Shown in pieces: positions 52,493 to 62,895 of a DNA stretch of 64,000 nt. The DNA is from Liolophura sinensis (taxonomy: Eukaryota; Mollusca; Polyplacophora; Chitonida; Chitonidae), in contig NC_088302.1 in NCBI RefSeq assembly GCF_032854445.1, forward strand, positions 48,266,046-48,330,045, in the 5' to 3' direction. Below the pieces are notes generated by a model. That model was not told where the DNA came from. It was given only the letters and a program-made list of their open reading frames with translations, and ran no database searches. Both the position numbers and the translations under genes were made by a program. Numbering within the stretch: position 1 is the stretch's first letter; the number at the start of each line of letters is the position of its first letter.

Positions 52493-52949
52493 AATATCAA
52501 CTGTGTCTTTCAACACTGACCATCTGGCGTAAGACTCTTATTGCCTTTTTGGGCTCATAATTTTTGCAGTATCAAGGTTTAGCACCTCTTGTTGGAATAA
52601 CGGAATCTCGGTTCACTTGACTTGGTTGAGTTAAGGTCTTCCGTCACAAAACAGCATTAATTCTGTGCAGGTATATGTTTGTCAAACTACTACAGGATGG
52701 CAGAACGATGTCACAACGACCTTTTAACTTCTTTGTACATCCATGTACTTTGTCGGACTCATATTTCCTACCCACTCACTCCAGAAGCTACACAAACACT
52801 CATTCAACACGCTCGTGAGTCCCACCAAAGTCTCATACTTCCTAAATATACATGTACATGTACGAACCCGACCACGTGAGTCACACTGAAAAAATACTGT
52901 TGCACATCAGGGCAAAAAATCGTTCAACCGTTTTCAACAGACGTTCCTG

Positions 52950-53272
52950 TCATGGGTTCTTCCATTTTCTTTTCTGGCATTTCTTCTTCTTGCGAAAATA
53001 TTCCAGTTTGTTGTCGATTTTCTGGTTGTAGTTCCTTACGTAACTTTTGTAGTCTATGGTAAGACGCAGTTGTCTTTCCTTGACAATGCTTGTCCGTCCC
53101 ATGATAACATATTCCTTGCCTATCTTCAGCTTAGGGCAGCGGCATTTGTATGGCACCCATACGTACTCCCTGGATAGTAGTGGGATATCGTTCTTGTACG
53201 ACTTAATGATGCGGACGTCATAACGGGTCTCGTTCTTAGTGTGGTAATAGTCCGTCACTTGTACACGACTTA
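52950..53272 (-). other. ADAMTSL5: Terminal exon with NTR (C345C-like) module
   Basis: Encodes 106 residues plus TGA. It begins VSRVQVTDYYHTKNETRYDV and includes REYVWVPYKCRCPKL and KEYVIMG, matching the netrin-like module of ADAMTSL5. The C-terminus is strongly basic (RKKKKCQKRKWKNP), plausibly heparin-binding. The preceding exon (53891-53829) supplies the first cysteines (FCKPC and FCSSAF). Confidence 0.85.
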
Positions 53273-56200
53273 CTGCAAACGCAGAAAAATGCACCGAAGT
53301 AAAATACAGCAGTTAAGATACGAAGTACAGCTTGCGATCATGAAATGTAATGGCAATAACTGTAAAAAGCAAACACAAGCAAACATATTAACTCGTCACA
53401 GCGCTAAGAATATCAAGGATATATCTAGGGCTCAATCGTTTAAAGCGTTGATTTTTTAGATTAGGCGACGACGGCCACTGGCCAATGCGGTCGCACGCTC
53501 GAAATCAGCTCTCGCAAGTGAGTGTGGTGTTAATGTCAGGAGGTTAGCAATATATTTTACGAATAGACGGTTTGCTTCGCGCCACCTACATAGCCGTAAC
53601 CTCCGTTGCATCAGTGGAAACTTTTTGAGTAGGGTGAAACCCAAATCACATAAATAAATAGAATAAATTAATGATTATCGCTTAACAGTACATCGCCAAT
53701 ATTTCATCTTTACTGTGGAGATGTAAAAAAATAGAATTGCCAATGTATGTTGAACAGTAGTGTAACCATTTATACCGTACCATGCACCTCACGTTTAATT
53801 ACACCTGTATTGTTTACTTATTACTTACCGAAGGCACTAGAGCAGAACTGTTTATTCCTGTCATGTGGTCTGTGACAAGGCTTACAAAATGCTGGAAAAG
53901 AAGACCTCAATAAGTGGTACAAAAAAGAAATTTACAGTAGTAAGCCTGCAACATGCACTGTTGGAAATTTTCAGTAGATCTCTGGGATAAACGTTTGATT
54001 GTCCTATACATTTTATGTACTTTTCCAGCACATAAAGATTTATAAAATGTAATACATGTACATGTATATCAATTGATGCATATAAATATGCCGTAGTCTT
54101 ACCTGGTTTTTCTTTGGCTTTCTTTCTCTCTTCCTTGGCCTTCAGTTTTTGCAAAAGTTTCGCCTCCCTGGCTTCCTTTCTCTTCTGTTTGTCTGTCTTA
54201 ACTTTTCTTTTCTTCTCAATTTTGGATCCCGCATCTTGAAAGCTCTTAACAGTGTTGCTATCTGACAGCGCATGTCCATTTATTCCTGCAAAACTGCGAA
54301 GCTGGTTTTTGATTGGCGCAGACTTTGTTGCTCTGACGATCGGTTCTTCCGGTACATAATTCTTGTGCCCTGGCGTCCCGCGCCGCAAATCTGTTGTATA
54401 ATACGTGTATTTCACAGTTTCATTTTCCCCTTTGTACTTTATCTGAAAGTCAAAATTAAAATTGATAACATATGAGAATTCAGAGGTTACAATAGGGGCA
54501 ACTTTTACACCATAGTCTCATTATCAATAAACTGCAGTATTAACGTTACTTTAAAAAAAGCCTTGGATACTTGTAAATGACTCCCAAACATATGGTTAAA
54601 CTATTAGGGGACAGTATGCTTGTTAGATACATTTTAAACGGTTGTAGTGGGTGTGGAAACGACTCACAGTGGGTTAGTGATAAACTAAAAGTTTTGAATT
54701 CTTTGAAGAATTCGTTTTGAAATCTGATAATAAAATCTTAAGACCTCCGTAAGCCGTGGAATCAACATTGATAACATTTATATTAGATTATTACCGTTTT
54801 CCACATTTATGCTATGTCTAAATTCCAATACGAATTTATTTCCAGTGCTCACCAGTAAGAATATAGGATCTGAAGTTGGCCCTGTAATATGGATAACCTC
54901 TCCCTGGTTGTCAAGGTGACGAGAATACGTCAGCTCCGAGCCAGCGGCCTCTGCTCTAAGAAATTTGTCAGCCACACTGTTCCCATTCAACAAGAAAGTA
55001 CCCTTAGAGTCCAAAAGAGCTGAAAAAACAAAAATCCAGTCAGAAAAATGCGAGGAAAAGTGACGCGCAGGTTAGAGTAATTTCATCATCGTCAGCCGAA
55101 TCAGCTTTCTCCAATTTTTGTAATGAATTAGTCTCTGTTCGTATCGTCACGAAATGCTGAGTTTGAGGGAAAACGTTGGCACGTAAATCGAAGAGACACG
55201 CATGGAATGTCCAGAGCAGACGGTCTAGCCGTTTGTGATTTAAAGAAGAGAAAGGTTAATCTAGGTGTTGATTCCTTCGAGAAATAGTATGACCCAGGTG
55301 TTCAACATTACGACACCAAGATAGAAGAACTGGCTGAGATGAAGATTGCATCTTACCATAACAGAGCACAGCAAGGAACTCTCCAATCTTCTTACAACAA
55401 ATGAAAGTCAAAATTCCCCCAACCTTATGTAACGGAGGTGTTATGTATTACATAAACAGTAGGGGAATTTGATACTGACCTACGTAATTTCGGCTGGTTT
55501 CTCTGATCTCGATGTTGGTGGACTCTGCGGGTATCTGGCCTATATAGTAATAACCCAGAAAATCTGGTGGCAAAGATATAAATGCATAGCTTAATAACAG
55601 ACTAATGCTTGTAAACGGCATTGTACAATGTTTTGGCCGATAGGACTAATTTTTTTATTTAACCATAATAAACTGATCGAATTAATTTTCAATCTAACTG
55701 TGACATTGCATGCTCTGAGCGTATGACACTGCAGGCATATACGTGTATAGGCCTGCATATGCGAAATGTAATTTTTTGTTTATAAATGAAAGTTGCACAA
55801 TTTGCAACCGCTTTCTGATCGTTTGGTCGGGTATTGAGGCACGCATAGCCTACTATAAAGATGTGTTGCTCCAACCATCAAACACACATCGTCGCGCGGC
55901 ATGTTGGCATAAATTGCTAAAAAAAATGCCATATTTCTAAGAGTATTTATAAATATCGTTTATTTCCAAGGTGACTACTTACGCAATCAACATTTAGGAA
56001 CAACTTGAACTATCATAGGGAACAAGAATGCTAGCAAATTGTTGTCTTTCCAAGCTATAGCCCTTTTACAACATTGTTAAGTGATTAAAAAAAGTTGCCG
56101 TCATAATAGTTGGTAATCACTAAAATATTATTTGTTCATTGGACTTGTAGTTTGAAAAACCTGTTTCTTCTAAATATATGATTTATATGATTACTGGTCG

Positions 56201-59200
56201 GCATCTGCAGGGATAAAAGGCCAATCCCTATTTGCTGGTTGCGGAGAGTTGCTCTTACAAATGATAATGCTGACCATGATGGTAGATTTACTGTTATGGG
56301 CTCAAAAGATGCTCCCAACCACTGTGTCTCAGCGGACATCATATTTAATCTACCATATAGACAGAAGCGCTAATTAAACATCATACTTCTTAGTTGAATT
56401 GAAAACCATGAAGCGGCATTTGATCGTCGACAAAAATGTGCCTGAGGCCTGAGTTATCAACAACTCGTTTCCGTGATGCCGTTGTTGTTGTTTTCATAGC
56501 AAATACTTTTGAGTTAGGGATCCACTAAAAAACAAACACTTACATACATACTAGGCCAAGGACGGAAAATTTAAAAAATACTAGGCTATGAAAACACCAT
56601 GTGTGATGCACATGTTTCCACAATCTATTAGAACAGCGTTAAAACCAACTCATTAAAATGGGTTGTAAGGCAAAAGATTGAGGTTACCTTCCGGAGACAT
56701 CTGTTCTGTCTTCCTACAGAATACCGCAAGAACTGTCTAATAATACCTCTGATCTAGAAAAAGTCCTTCCTCATAGAATTTCATAGTGTAAAAATGCACA
56801 AGCCTATATGCACACGTGGTACCAGAAATAAACCTACCATACGGGCAACTTCATGTATTCCTTAATGCGTCATGTTGGGACTACATGTATGTAATGACAT
56901 GCAAATTCTACACACTGAGAGGCCCCACGTTACAGGAAGAAAACAACTGCCATGATGCAATAATTAACGGTGTATTAACACGTGGTATTTTTAACACAGC
57001 TGACGGTACAGTGTACGCCATAATGTGGTTAAAGCTGCTAATTTTTTAACATTATTTTAATCTTATTCCACATGTACCAAACAATCGTCTTAAAACCGTT
57101 GACACTATGGTTCATATATGTTTTGGTGTTCCGCTTCATGACTGAATCCAATTTCGCGTAACCCGCGGCTAAAGGGTGTATTATATTCATCTTGTTGAAC
57201 TGGACCACCACGTTGAAAGTATGAACCGTTGCAATCAAAGCGCAACTGAGATACATGTTTTATAATCCACAACTTATATTCTTGTATGGTGCACGATTTT
57301 AGCACTGATTTCACTCCTTCACCTAGAACATACCTTGCGTCTTTCAAACATTATTGAAAACTGCTGATCGCTTCTCTTTGCATGATTCCGGTTTAACGTC
57401 ATACTTAATATAATTTCTAAGTTCTTTAGTAGTTCGTGTTATACGTCGTTTTGGGAAATTGACCTTGCGATTTTGACCTGGACCGTTCTTTATGGTTGAC
57501 GGCTGGTTTACGAATGTCTGTTTCCACGCATAGACTCTACATGTTTTAATCATGGGCGTTAACACGTACAAAAAAAGAATCGAAGATAAAAATGAATAGT
57601 TCAAAGGCCATCGAGATTTGAAGGTTTATGCTTTTTCGTGCCGTAAGTAGAACGTCATGGTATTCTTCGTGTACGCCCTCAATTTAACTCTTTCATAGTG
57701 TAACAACTTACCAGACTGTCGAGATTTCAGAGGCAATACGGACTTCCTGACATGTGCACAGGAGCTGTTGTTTCCTCCACAAACTCGGCAGTTGTCAAAT
57801 GTCAAGCCGGATCCCAGTTTGTTGTCACAGCCCACAGTCTGTCCAAATCATAAAAGTGATACATTAAGAATAAAACACACTGCAAATGTTAACATGCCAT
57901 CAGTCTAAAAATGACACAATATGTTAAATGCTGTACAGTATGAGTGCCAAAATCTTAACCCGTTATGCTTTGTATAATGATTGTTTGGTGGTTGTAATAT
58001 AACATGATGTTAGATTATCAGATTTTTAATAATGGTTAACACGTTAAAAAGTCTTAACCTACCGTTATAAATGTCAGAATTTAAACTTAGTAAAGTTATA
58101 TATCATTTTAGATATAAGACAGCAAATCTCGACGCACTGAGAAAGATATTTTAAAGAATAGCCGTCAAATTAGAAAAAAAGCATATAGATTCCTGCTATT
58201 GTCATATTTCAAAACTGCCATCAGTGCGTATGTGATTATTTATATATATTCTATATAAGTTAACCTCATGACTTACGATAAAGAATGAGCTCTGGAAACC
58301 CAAGAACCCAAGATATTATATACTCTTCATTATATCAACAAGTGTAACCTGTGCGGATTAGGTGGTACCATATCCCGCAGGGAATATTTCTTGCCAGAAG
58401 TAATTACTCTGCAATTGCCACTTTGTGAACAGACTGGTTACGTAATACCCATTCATTGCACAGGAACATTGCTCAATTCGGCTTGGACCCCAGTCACCAC
58501 TGAACCGGAAACGCCAACAAGCGCCACATCTAATAAATACTGGGTTTATTTTATCCGATGAAATAAAGCTATCTCTCTCTATAGAAAGTTGTATACACTG
58601 ACAGAGAAGTTTGGGTCAACAGACTAAAAAATCTGAGTTCTACAACTGATCTAATTCGACTCAAAAAACCGATTCATGACCTGATCAGCTGAGTCATGAA
58701 CGACTCTTGCGAGTTTTCCGACTAACCAAGCGAGTCACAACCAGATGAGTTCCATGACCCCGATCATATGACTCGGTTTTTCTGAGTCTAATTAACTTAA
58801 TTGTAAAACTAAAATTTTTAAGTCAGTTGATCCAAACTTTTCTCTCGGTGTAGCTACGAATATTCTTTCACGTGACTTACTCGACAATTTCCACCAGCAC
58901 ATACTGATCTGTGGTCATCGGAACAGGGTGTTCCGTCTCTGGCATAACCGAAACTCTGTTTAAGCGTATATCCCTCCGCTTTACAAGTCAGGTCACAAGG
59001 ATTGTCGGCTTAAAAAAGTAAAACAGCGACTTACTAACATCGATCTGTGTAAACCAGATTTATTTATTTATTTATTTGATTGATGTTTTGCGCCTTACTC
59101 AAGAATATTTCACTTATACGACGGCAGCCAGCATTATGTTTGGAGGAAACCACTTGTGTTCCACCTATATGGTGTTAATGAATATCTACACGTCACACGT

Positions 59201-60917
59201 GAAGAAGTTTGTCAGCAGCTTGTCAAAGGTCGTTGGATGGTTTCCTCCATTCATAAAACTTACCGCCATCGTACACGTGAAACCTTCTTGGGTATGGCGT
59301 TAAACAACAATCAAATTAATCAAATCTAACGAGGATTTCATGTGTCTCAAAAGTCTCAGACAGACTGTGACAACAGTTCGTTCGGCAATTTCAAATTGAA
59401 AACTTCAATCGGCTAACTGCTAACGGGGAGACGGGAGTTTATGGAAAATAAGCGAAATATCGTCCAATTTGCTTGCCATTAATATGAAAACCGAACCAAG
59501 TAACCGAAGACCTTTATATCACTTTCGATGGTAAGAAGAAAATGGATGTACACTGTGTAAAAACTTGAACCACTATTAAGATAAACTATTGAATTCGTAC
59601 CGCTTACGATGGGCTTCCAAATATAGGATGTCCCCAGCAGGAAATGACGACCGTTGTTAAGCGAACACTGGTACGCTCTGAAATCGACGTCTCGAGGAGA
59701 ACAGTCCTGCAAAAAGAGCAATGCATTCCACCATAGATCAATTTCTTCTTCAAACTTATTCACGTGGAAAAACTGCACATTATCCTGACCAGTCACAAAC
59801 TGCACTATGTTGGATGTAGGTGAATTTTAATATTGATTACAAAATTACCAGTTCTCATTCTGGTCGAGTAATCGAATGGTTTCTGCTGAAATGTCACTTG
59901 TATTGGCCGCTGAGGTTGAAGGTCTGAACCTACGCATATCATTGCCTGGCACAAAAATCACTGTAACTCACTTTTGAAGTAACTCACCTGTTCCGAATAT
60001 AGCTCACCTGTCTGGGACACAACTCATCTCTCTTGGACATAACTTACCAGTCATGATCATAGTTTACAATTTTGGATATTAATAAGCTACTTCGAACACT
60101 GGTGATTTTTTTTTGACATAACAAACAGTAATGGACATCATCCATCTGTCATTGTCACAACTCACCTGTGTTGAACAGTTTACTTATCTTGAACACAAAC
60201 TAATCTGTCATCGACCCAACTAAAGTCTTTACTTTTCGTCTTCGACTTAGCTTTCATGAGTCATACAAGGTTATAACCTTTCGTGAATACGACTCACCTG
60301 AGTTGAATACAGGTGATAACCTTTCCTGAATATAACTCACCTGAGCCGATTAAAGGTGATAGCCTTTCCTGAATATGATTCACCTGAGCGGAATACTGGT
60401 GATAACCTTTCCTGAATATGACTCACCTGAACCAAATACAACTATATCCTTTCCTAAATATGACTCACCTGAGCCGAATACAGCAGATAACCTTTCCCCT
60501 AAAATGATTCACCTGAGCCGAATACAGGTGATAGCATTTGCTAAACATGAACTACCTGATTGAAAGTCAGTCTTTTCAGGAAAAATCTGTACTGGATACA
60601 GCTTATCTGTCCCGGACAAACATATGGCTCATCCCCGATCCGTACGTAACCCACCTGTATGTGAGATGTTACAAGGACAAGTGTACAGAACTCACCTTAT
60701 CGGTACACAGCCTGTACTCCAGACTCCGCCCCTTGCAGTATGTGAGCACCGTGTGGAGGTACTTCTCCCCTGTCCACAGCAGACAGTCACGTGATCGCCT
60801 ACTGACCCCCTGACCACATGTCCGCGAACAGTCAGACCACCATGACCAGGCGGACCACACAGTAATGTGGTCACGTGGTCGGTACGAACGTCCCGTCTGA
60901 CTGAAAACCGGAAGTGC
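52950..60917 (-). CDS. ADAMTSL5: ADAMTS-like protein with C-terminal netrin module (ADAMTSL5-like), 5' end missing
   Basis: Secreted matrix glycoprotein without a protease domain. Exons on the minus strand: 60917-60696, 59706-59601, 59008-58881, 57838-57712, 55563-55480, 55019-54853, 54442-54103, 53891-53829, 53272-52950. Phases agree (1560 nt, 519 codons plus TGA). Order of modules: one thrombospondin type-1 repeat (WSWWSDCSRTCG, with C-mannosylation and O-fucosylation sites); ADAMTS cysteine-rich part (CDLTCKAEGY, DGTPC); the GCDNKLGSGL and CRVCGGNNSSC block; spacer (ETSRNYV, LLNGNSV, TGPTSDP); a Lys/Glu-rich linker; and an NTR module with paired cysteines and REYVWVP. One TSR plus NTR is the ADAMTSL5 layout. 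Exon 55019 has an alternative downstream donor at 54795, but it breaks the frame. The signal-peptide exon lies upstream of 60917 and was not recognised. Confidence 0.88.
53456..53665 (+). mobile_element. Strongly degenerate SINE, ADAMTSL5 last intron
   Basis: CCAATGCGGTCGCACGCTCG near one end and ACTTTTTGAGTAGGGTGAAA with a short AAAT tail at the other match the SINE ends. The middle does not. Confidence 0.4.
57105..57604 (-). pseudogene. Unrecognised coding-like segment with a frameshift, in ADAMTSL5 intron 4
   Basis: Two overlapping minus-strand frames cover 500 nt. The first begins with a hydrophobic stretch (SFLSSILFLYVLTPMIK) and ends CKEKRSAVFNNV. The second picks up at once with KDARYVLGEGVKSVLKSC and ends GFSHEAEHQNIYEP before TAG. 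Composition and lack of stops look protein-like, and a one-base shift would join them. No good splice sites were found and no family was recognised. It could be a retrocopy, a transposon piece, or an exon of a nested gene. Confidence 0.3.
59058..59325. mobile_element. Two partial SINEs in opposite orientation, ADAMTSL5 intron 2
   Basis: 59058-59152 is a minus-oriented 3' half (TTTATTTGATTGATGTTTTG, CAAGAATATTTCACTTATAC, GCCAGCATTATGTTTGGAGG). 59200-59325 is a plus-oriented 3' half (AGAAGTTTGTCAGCAGCTTG, TTGGGTATGGCGTTAAACAA). Together they form a loose inverted repeat. Confidence 0.7.
59975..60560 (-). repeat. 43-bp minisatellite carrying a splice-donor-like motif
   Basis: From about 60285 to 60550, six or seven units of about 43 bp contain ACTCACCTGAGCCGAATACA and GATAACCTTTCCTGAATAT. 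A more degenerate stretch with ACTCACCTG precedes it. On the minus strand, the direction of ADAMTSL5, ACTCACCTG reads CAGGTGAGT, the consensus 5' splice site. The array lies in the intron directly after the TSR exon donor at 60695. Confidence 0.85.
60696..60917 (-). other. ADAMTSL5: Thrombospondin type-1 repeat exon of the ADAMTSL gene
   Basis: A single 222-nt, phase 0-0 exon bounded by a TTTGCAG acceptor and an AAG|GTGAGT donor. It encodes WSAWSWWSDCSRTCGQGV and SLEYRLCTDK, the start and end of a group-2 TSR. WSWWSDC fits the tryptophan C-mannosylation signature and CSRTCG the O-fucose consensus. Confidence 0.9.
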
Positions 60918-61584
60918 CTGCAAATAGGTTATGTAAATTTAAATCTTCATTTGCTTCACTAACATTTTGTCAAATATGATCGACATGGTGTGCCATTTAA
61001 AGTGCTTCCTCAGTGACAAAACATCGTATCGATAACACAGGACGCGACAACCTGCCATATCCCAAGTGGACTGACACCGTAGCCGGGTTAGCTGAACCAT
61101 TTAAATTGGCCCCACTTTCACCCATCATTTTTCTATTACCTTTTTGTAAGTGGCATTAATTGTGCGGGTTAGAATGGCAAGTCACATACCTAAAGCGGCA
61201 CGAGTTATGGAAAAGTTACAATGGTCTTTATTCTGAGCTTTAAGTTTTCAATATAACTCTTCTCGAGGTTGATTACAACTATTTATAGCTGTGCTTAGGC
61301 CTACGCGTGATGTTACGTGTTGATGTTGTGTACATTGAATTAAGTGCCATCGAGACTTATTGATAAGACAGAGAATTAAGGAGAACTATCAAAAAGGAAA
61401 TCCGCCAATCTAGGTTCTAGTGGTCGTTTTACCGCTTTAAAGACAACAAATAAATAAATCCTGATTTGAAGGTCCAGTAATTTTCTAGAACAATGAAAGG
61501 AAAAAGGCTTTATGAATCATAATAACAGCAGATCTATCTTTTTTCTTTTTAATCGTTGTCAAAAAATTTAGTTTGACGTGAGAA

Positions 61585-61775
61585 AGACAAAGTCTCACAG
61601 GCGTGACTCGGATATATCCTCTGCGGGCTTTAGCAACCTCTTCGCTGGAGGTAAGACGAACTTCACCGCCACTGCCCCTGAAAGTAGTCCCTTCGGAGCA
61701 GGTGCCAGGGAGATACCCGATATTGAGTAACCTCCGCTGTGCGGCAGAGGGCAGAGGACTATGTGTAACAGTGTG
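61585..61775. other. GC-richer segment of unknown nature
   Basis: An island of higher GC in AT-rich DNA, upstream of the ADAMTSL5 TSR exon. Long overlapping open frames exist on both strands (for example LLKPAEDISESRL on minus and LPLKVVPSEQVPGRYPI on plus), which usually reflects composition. It could be a structured RNA gene, an untranslated first exon or promoter, or a repeat fragment. I could not match it to a known spliceosomal, 5S or SRP RNA. Confidence 0.3.
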
Positions 61776-62334
61776 GGGTTTATTACCGCGGGATAAATGA
61801 ATCCACAGGGTCTGTTTACCCAGCAGATGGTGACATTTGGTTTTAGAGTCGCACAAACGGAAATAAACTGGTATTTGGCAGAGGTCTTCTTGCCTTTCAT
61901 CTAGGGACTCATTACTTCGGGCGGAGAACGCCTGTTTACCGCAATCAGGTTCTGCTTACACGAGCGCAATGCAGCTGCTACGAAATTTCTCTTTCCTAGG
62001 AAATAGAAATTAATTCAGCGGCTGAATTGAAGCAGTCAGCAGCATTTATTAGCTTGCCGGGTATACAGGGAATTTTACAGACGTATGGCACGAGAAAAAA
62101 AAACAAGTCTACATCAGATAATTTTAAATTTTAGCGCAGATATAATAAATGTTCCTTGTAAAAAAAACTGTTTATTCGTGTCCATGGTAACCATGGAAGT
62201 TTTTCACAAAACACACTTTTACAGTTTCATATGAAGTATGTGCATGTACGGGCATTTACTTTAGTGTTGTTGTTGTGTGAAAAGTATTGCACAGCAATCC
62301 TACAGCTGAATTCTATACAGACGTCAGTAAGACA

Positions 62335-62545
62335 ACATCTCTGCCTTGGACCGCCTCGAAGTCGGGAGTCCCGGGATCAAGCCTGGGTCACGCCAAAGAC
62401 TGAATGGTATACTTATTGCTGCCTTGCTTGGTGGTCATCACTGAGAGGTCAGAGCAAGGAAACAGGACTGATTGGCTCTGTGTCAGTATAATACAATATA
62501 ACTGTACGACGTTAAACGCCAAGCATTCATTCATTCATTCATTCT
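62335..62545 (+). mobile_element. Second SINE family, CATT-tailed copy
   Basis: Head CCGCCTCGAAGTCGGGAGTC with B-box-like GGGATCAAGCC; body CACTGAGAGGTCAGAGCAAG and AACAGGACTGATTGGC; tail TTAAACGCCAAGCATTCATT, then (CATT)n. Confidence 0.75.
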
Positions 62546-62557
62546 GCCATTTCACCG

Positions 62558-62701
62558 GTTGCCGACTTAGGAAGTTATTTTGTCCACGGGATATGAAATT
62601 TTTAATTAGAACTGGTATGTTTTCAATAAGAAAATGATAACGTTCTGTTCTAATTAAAAATTTCATATCCCGTGGACTAATAACTTCCTAAGTCGGCAAA
62701 C
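62558..62701. repeat. Long inverted repeat (hairpin, arms about 55 bp)
   Basis: The left arm (62558-62613, GCCGACTTAGGAAGTTATTT onward to AATTAGAAC) is mirrored by the right arm (62647-62701, GTTCTAATTAAAAATTTCAT onward to CCTAAGTCGGC). The inner 31 bp are perfectly complementary, with one small indel further out. The loop is about 33 nt. Confidence 0.93.
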
Positions 62702-62895
62702 GCTAACCTCTGCCACAACTAAGTGTACGAATTGTTTAAAAAAATCGTATCTCGTTCCTAGAAATTCCACCACCACCCAAGCAAAAATATGTACATCCTT
62801 TCCTCTAAATCCGCCCATAACTTTTCTCATAAAGTTGTGCGGACACAAACAGGCAGGCAAAAATCATTCGGCAAAAACCTTGGCGGAGGTAATTA
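62702..62895. mobile_element. Possible small TIR element beside the hairpin
   Basis: AACCTCTGCCA at about 62706 is nearly the inverse of TTGGCGGAGGTA at about 62880. About 190 bp lies between, with no convincing gene. Confidence 0.35.
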
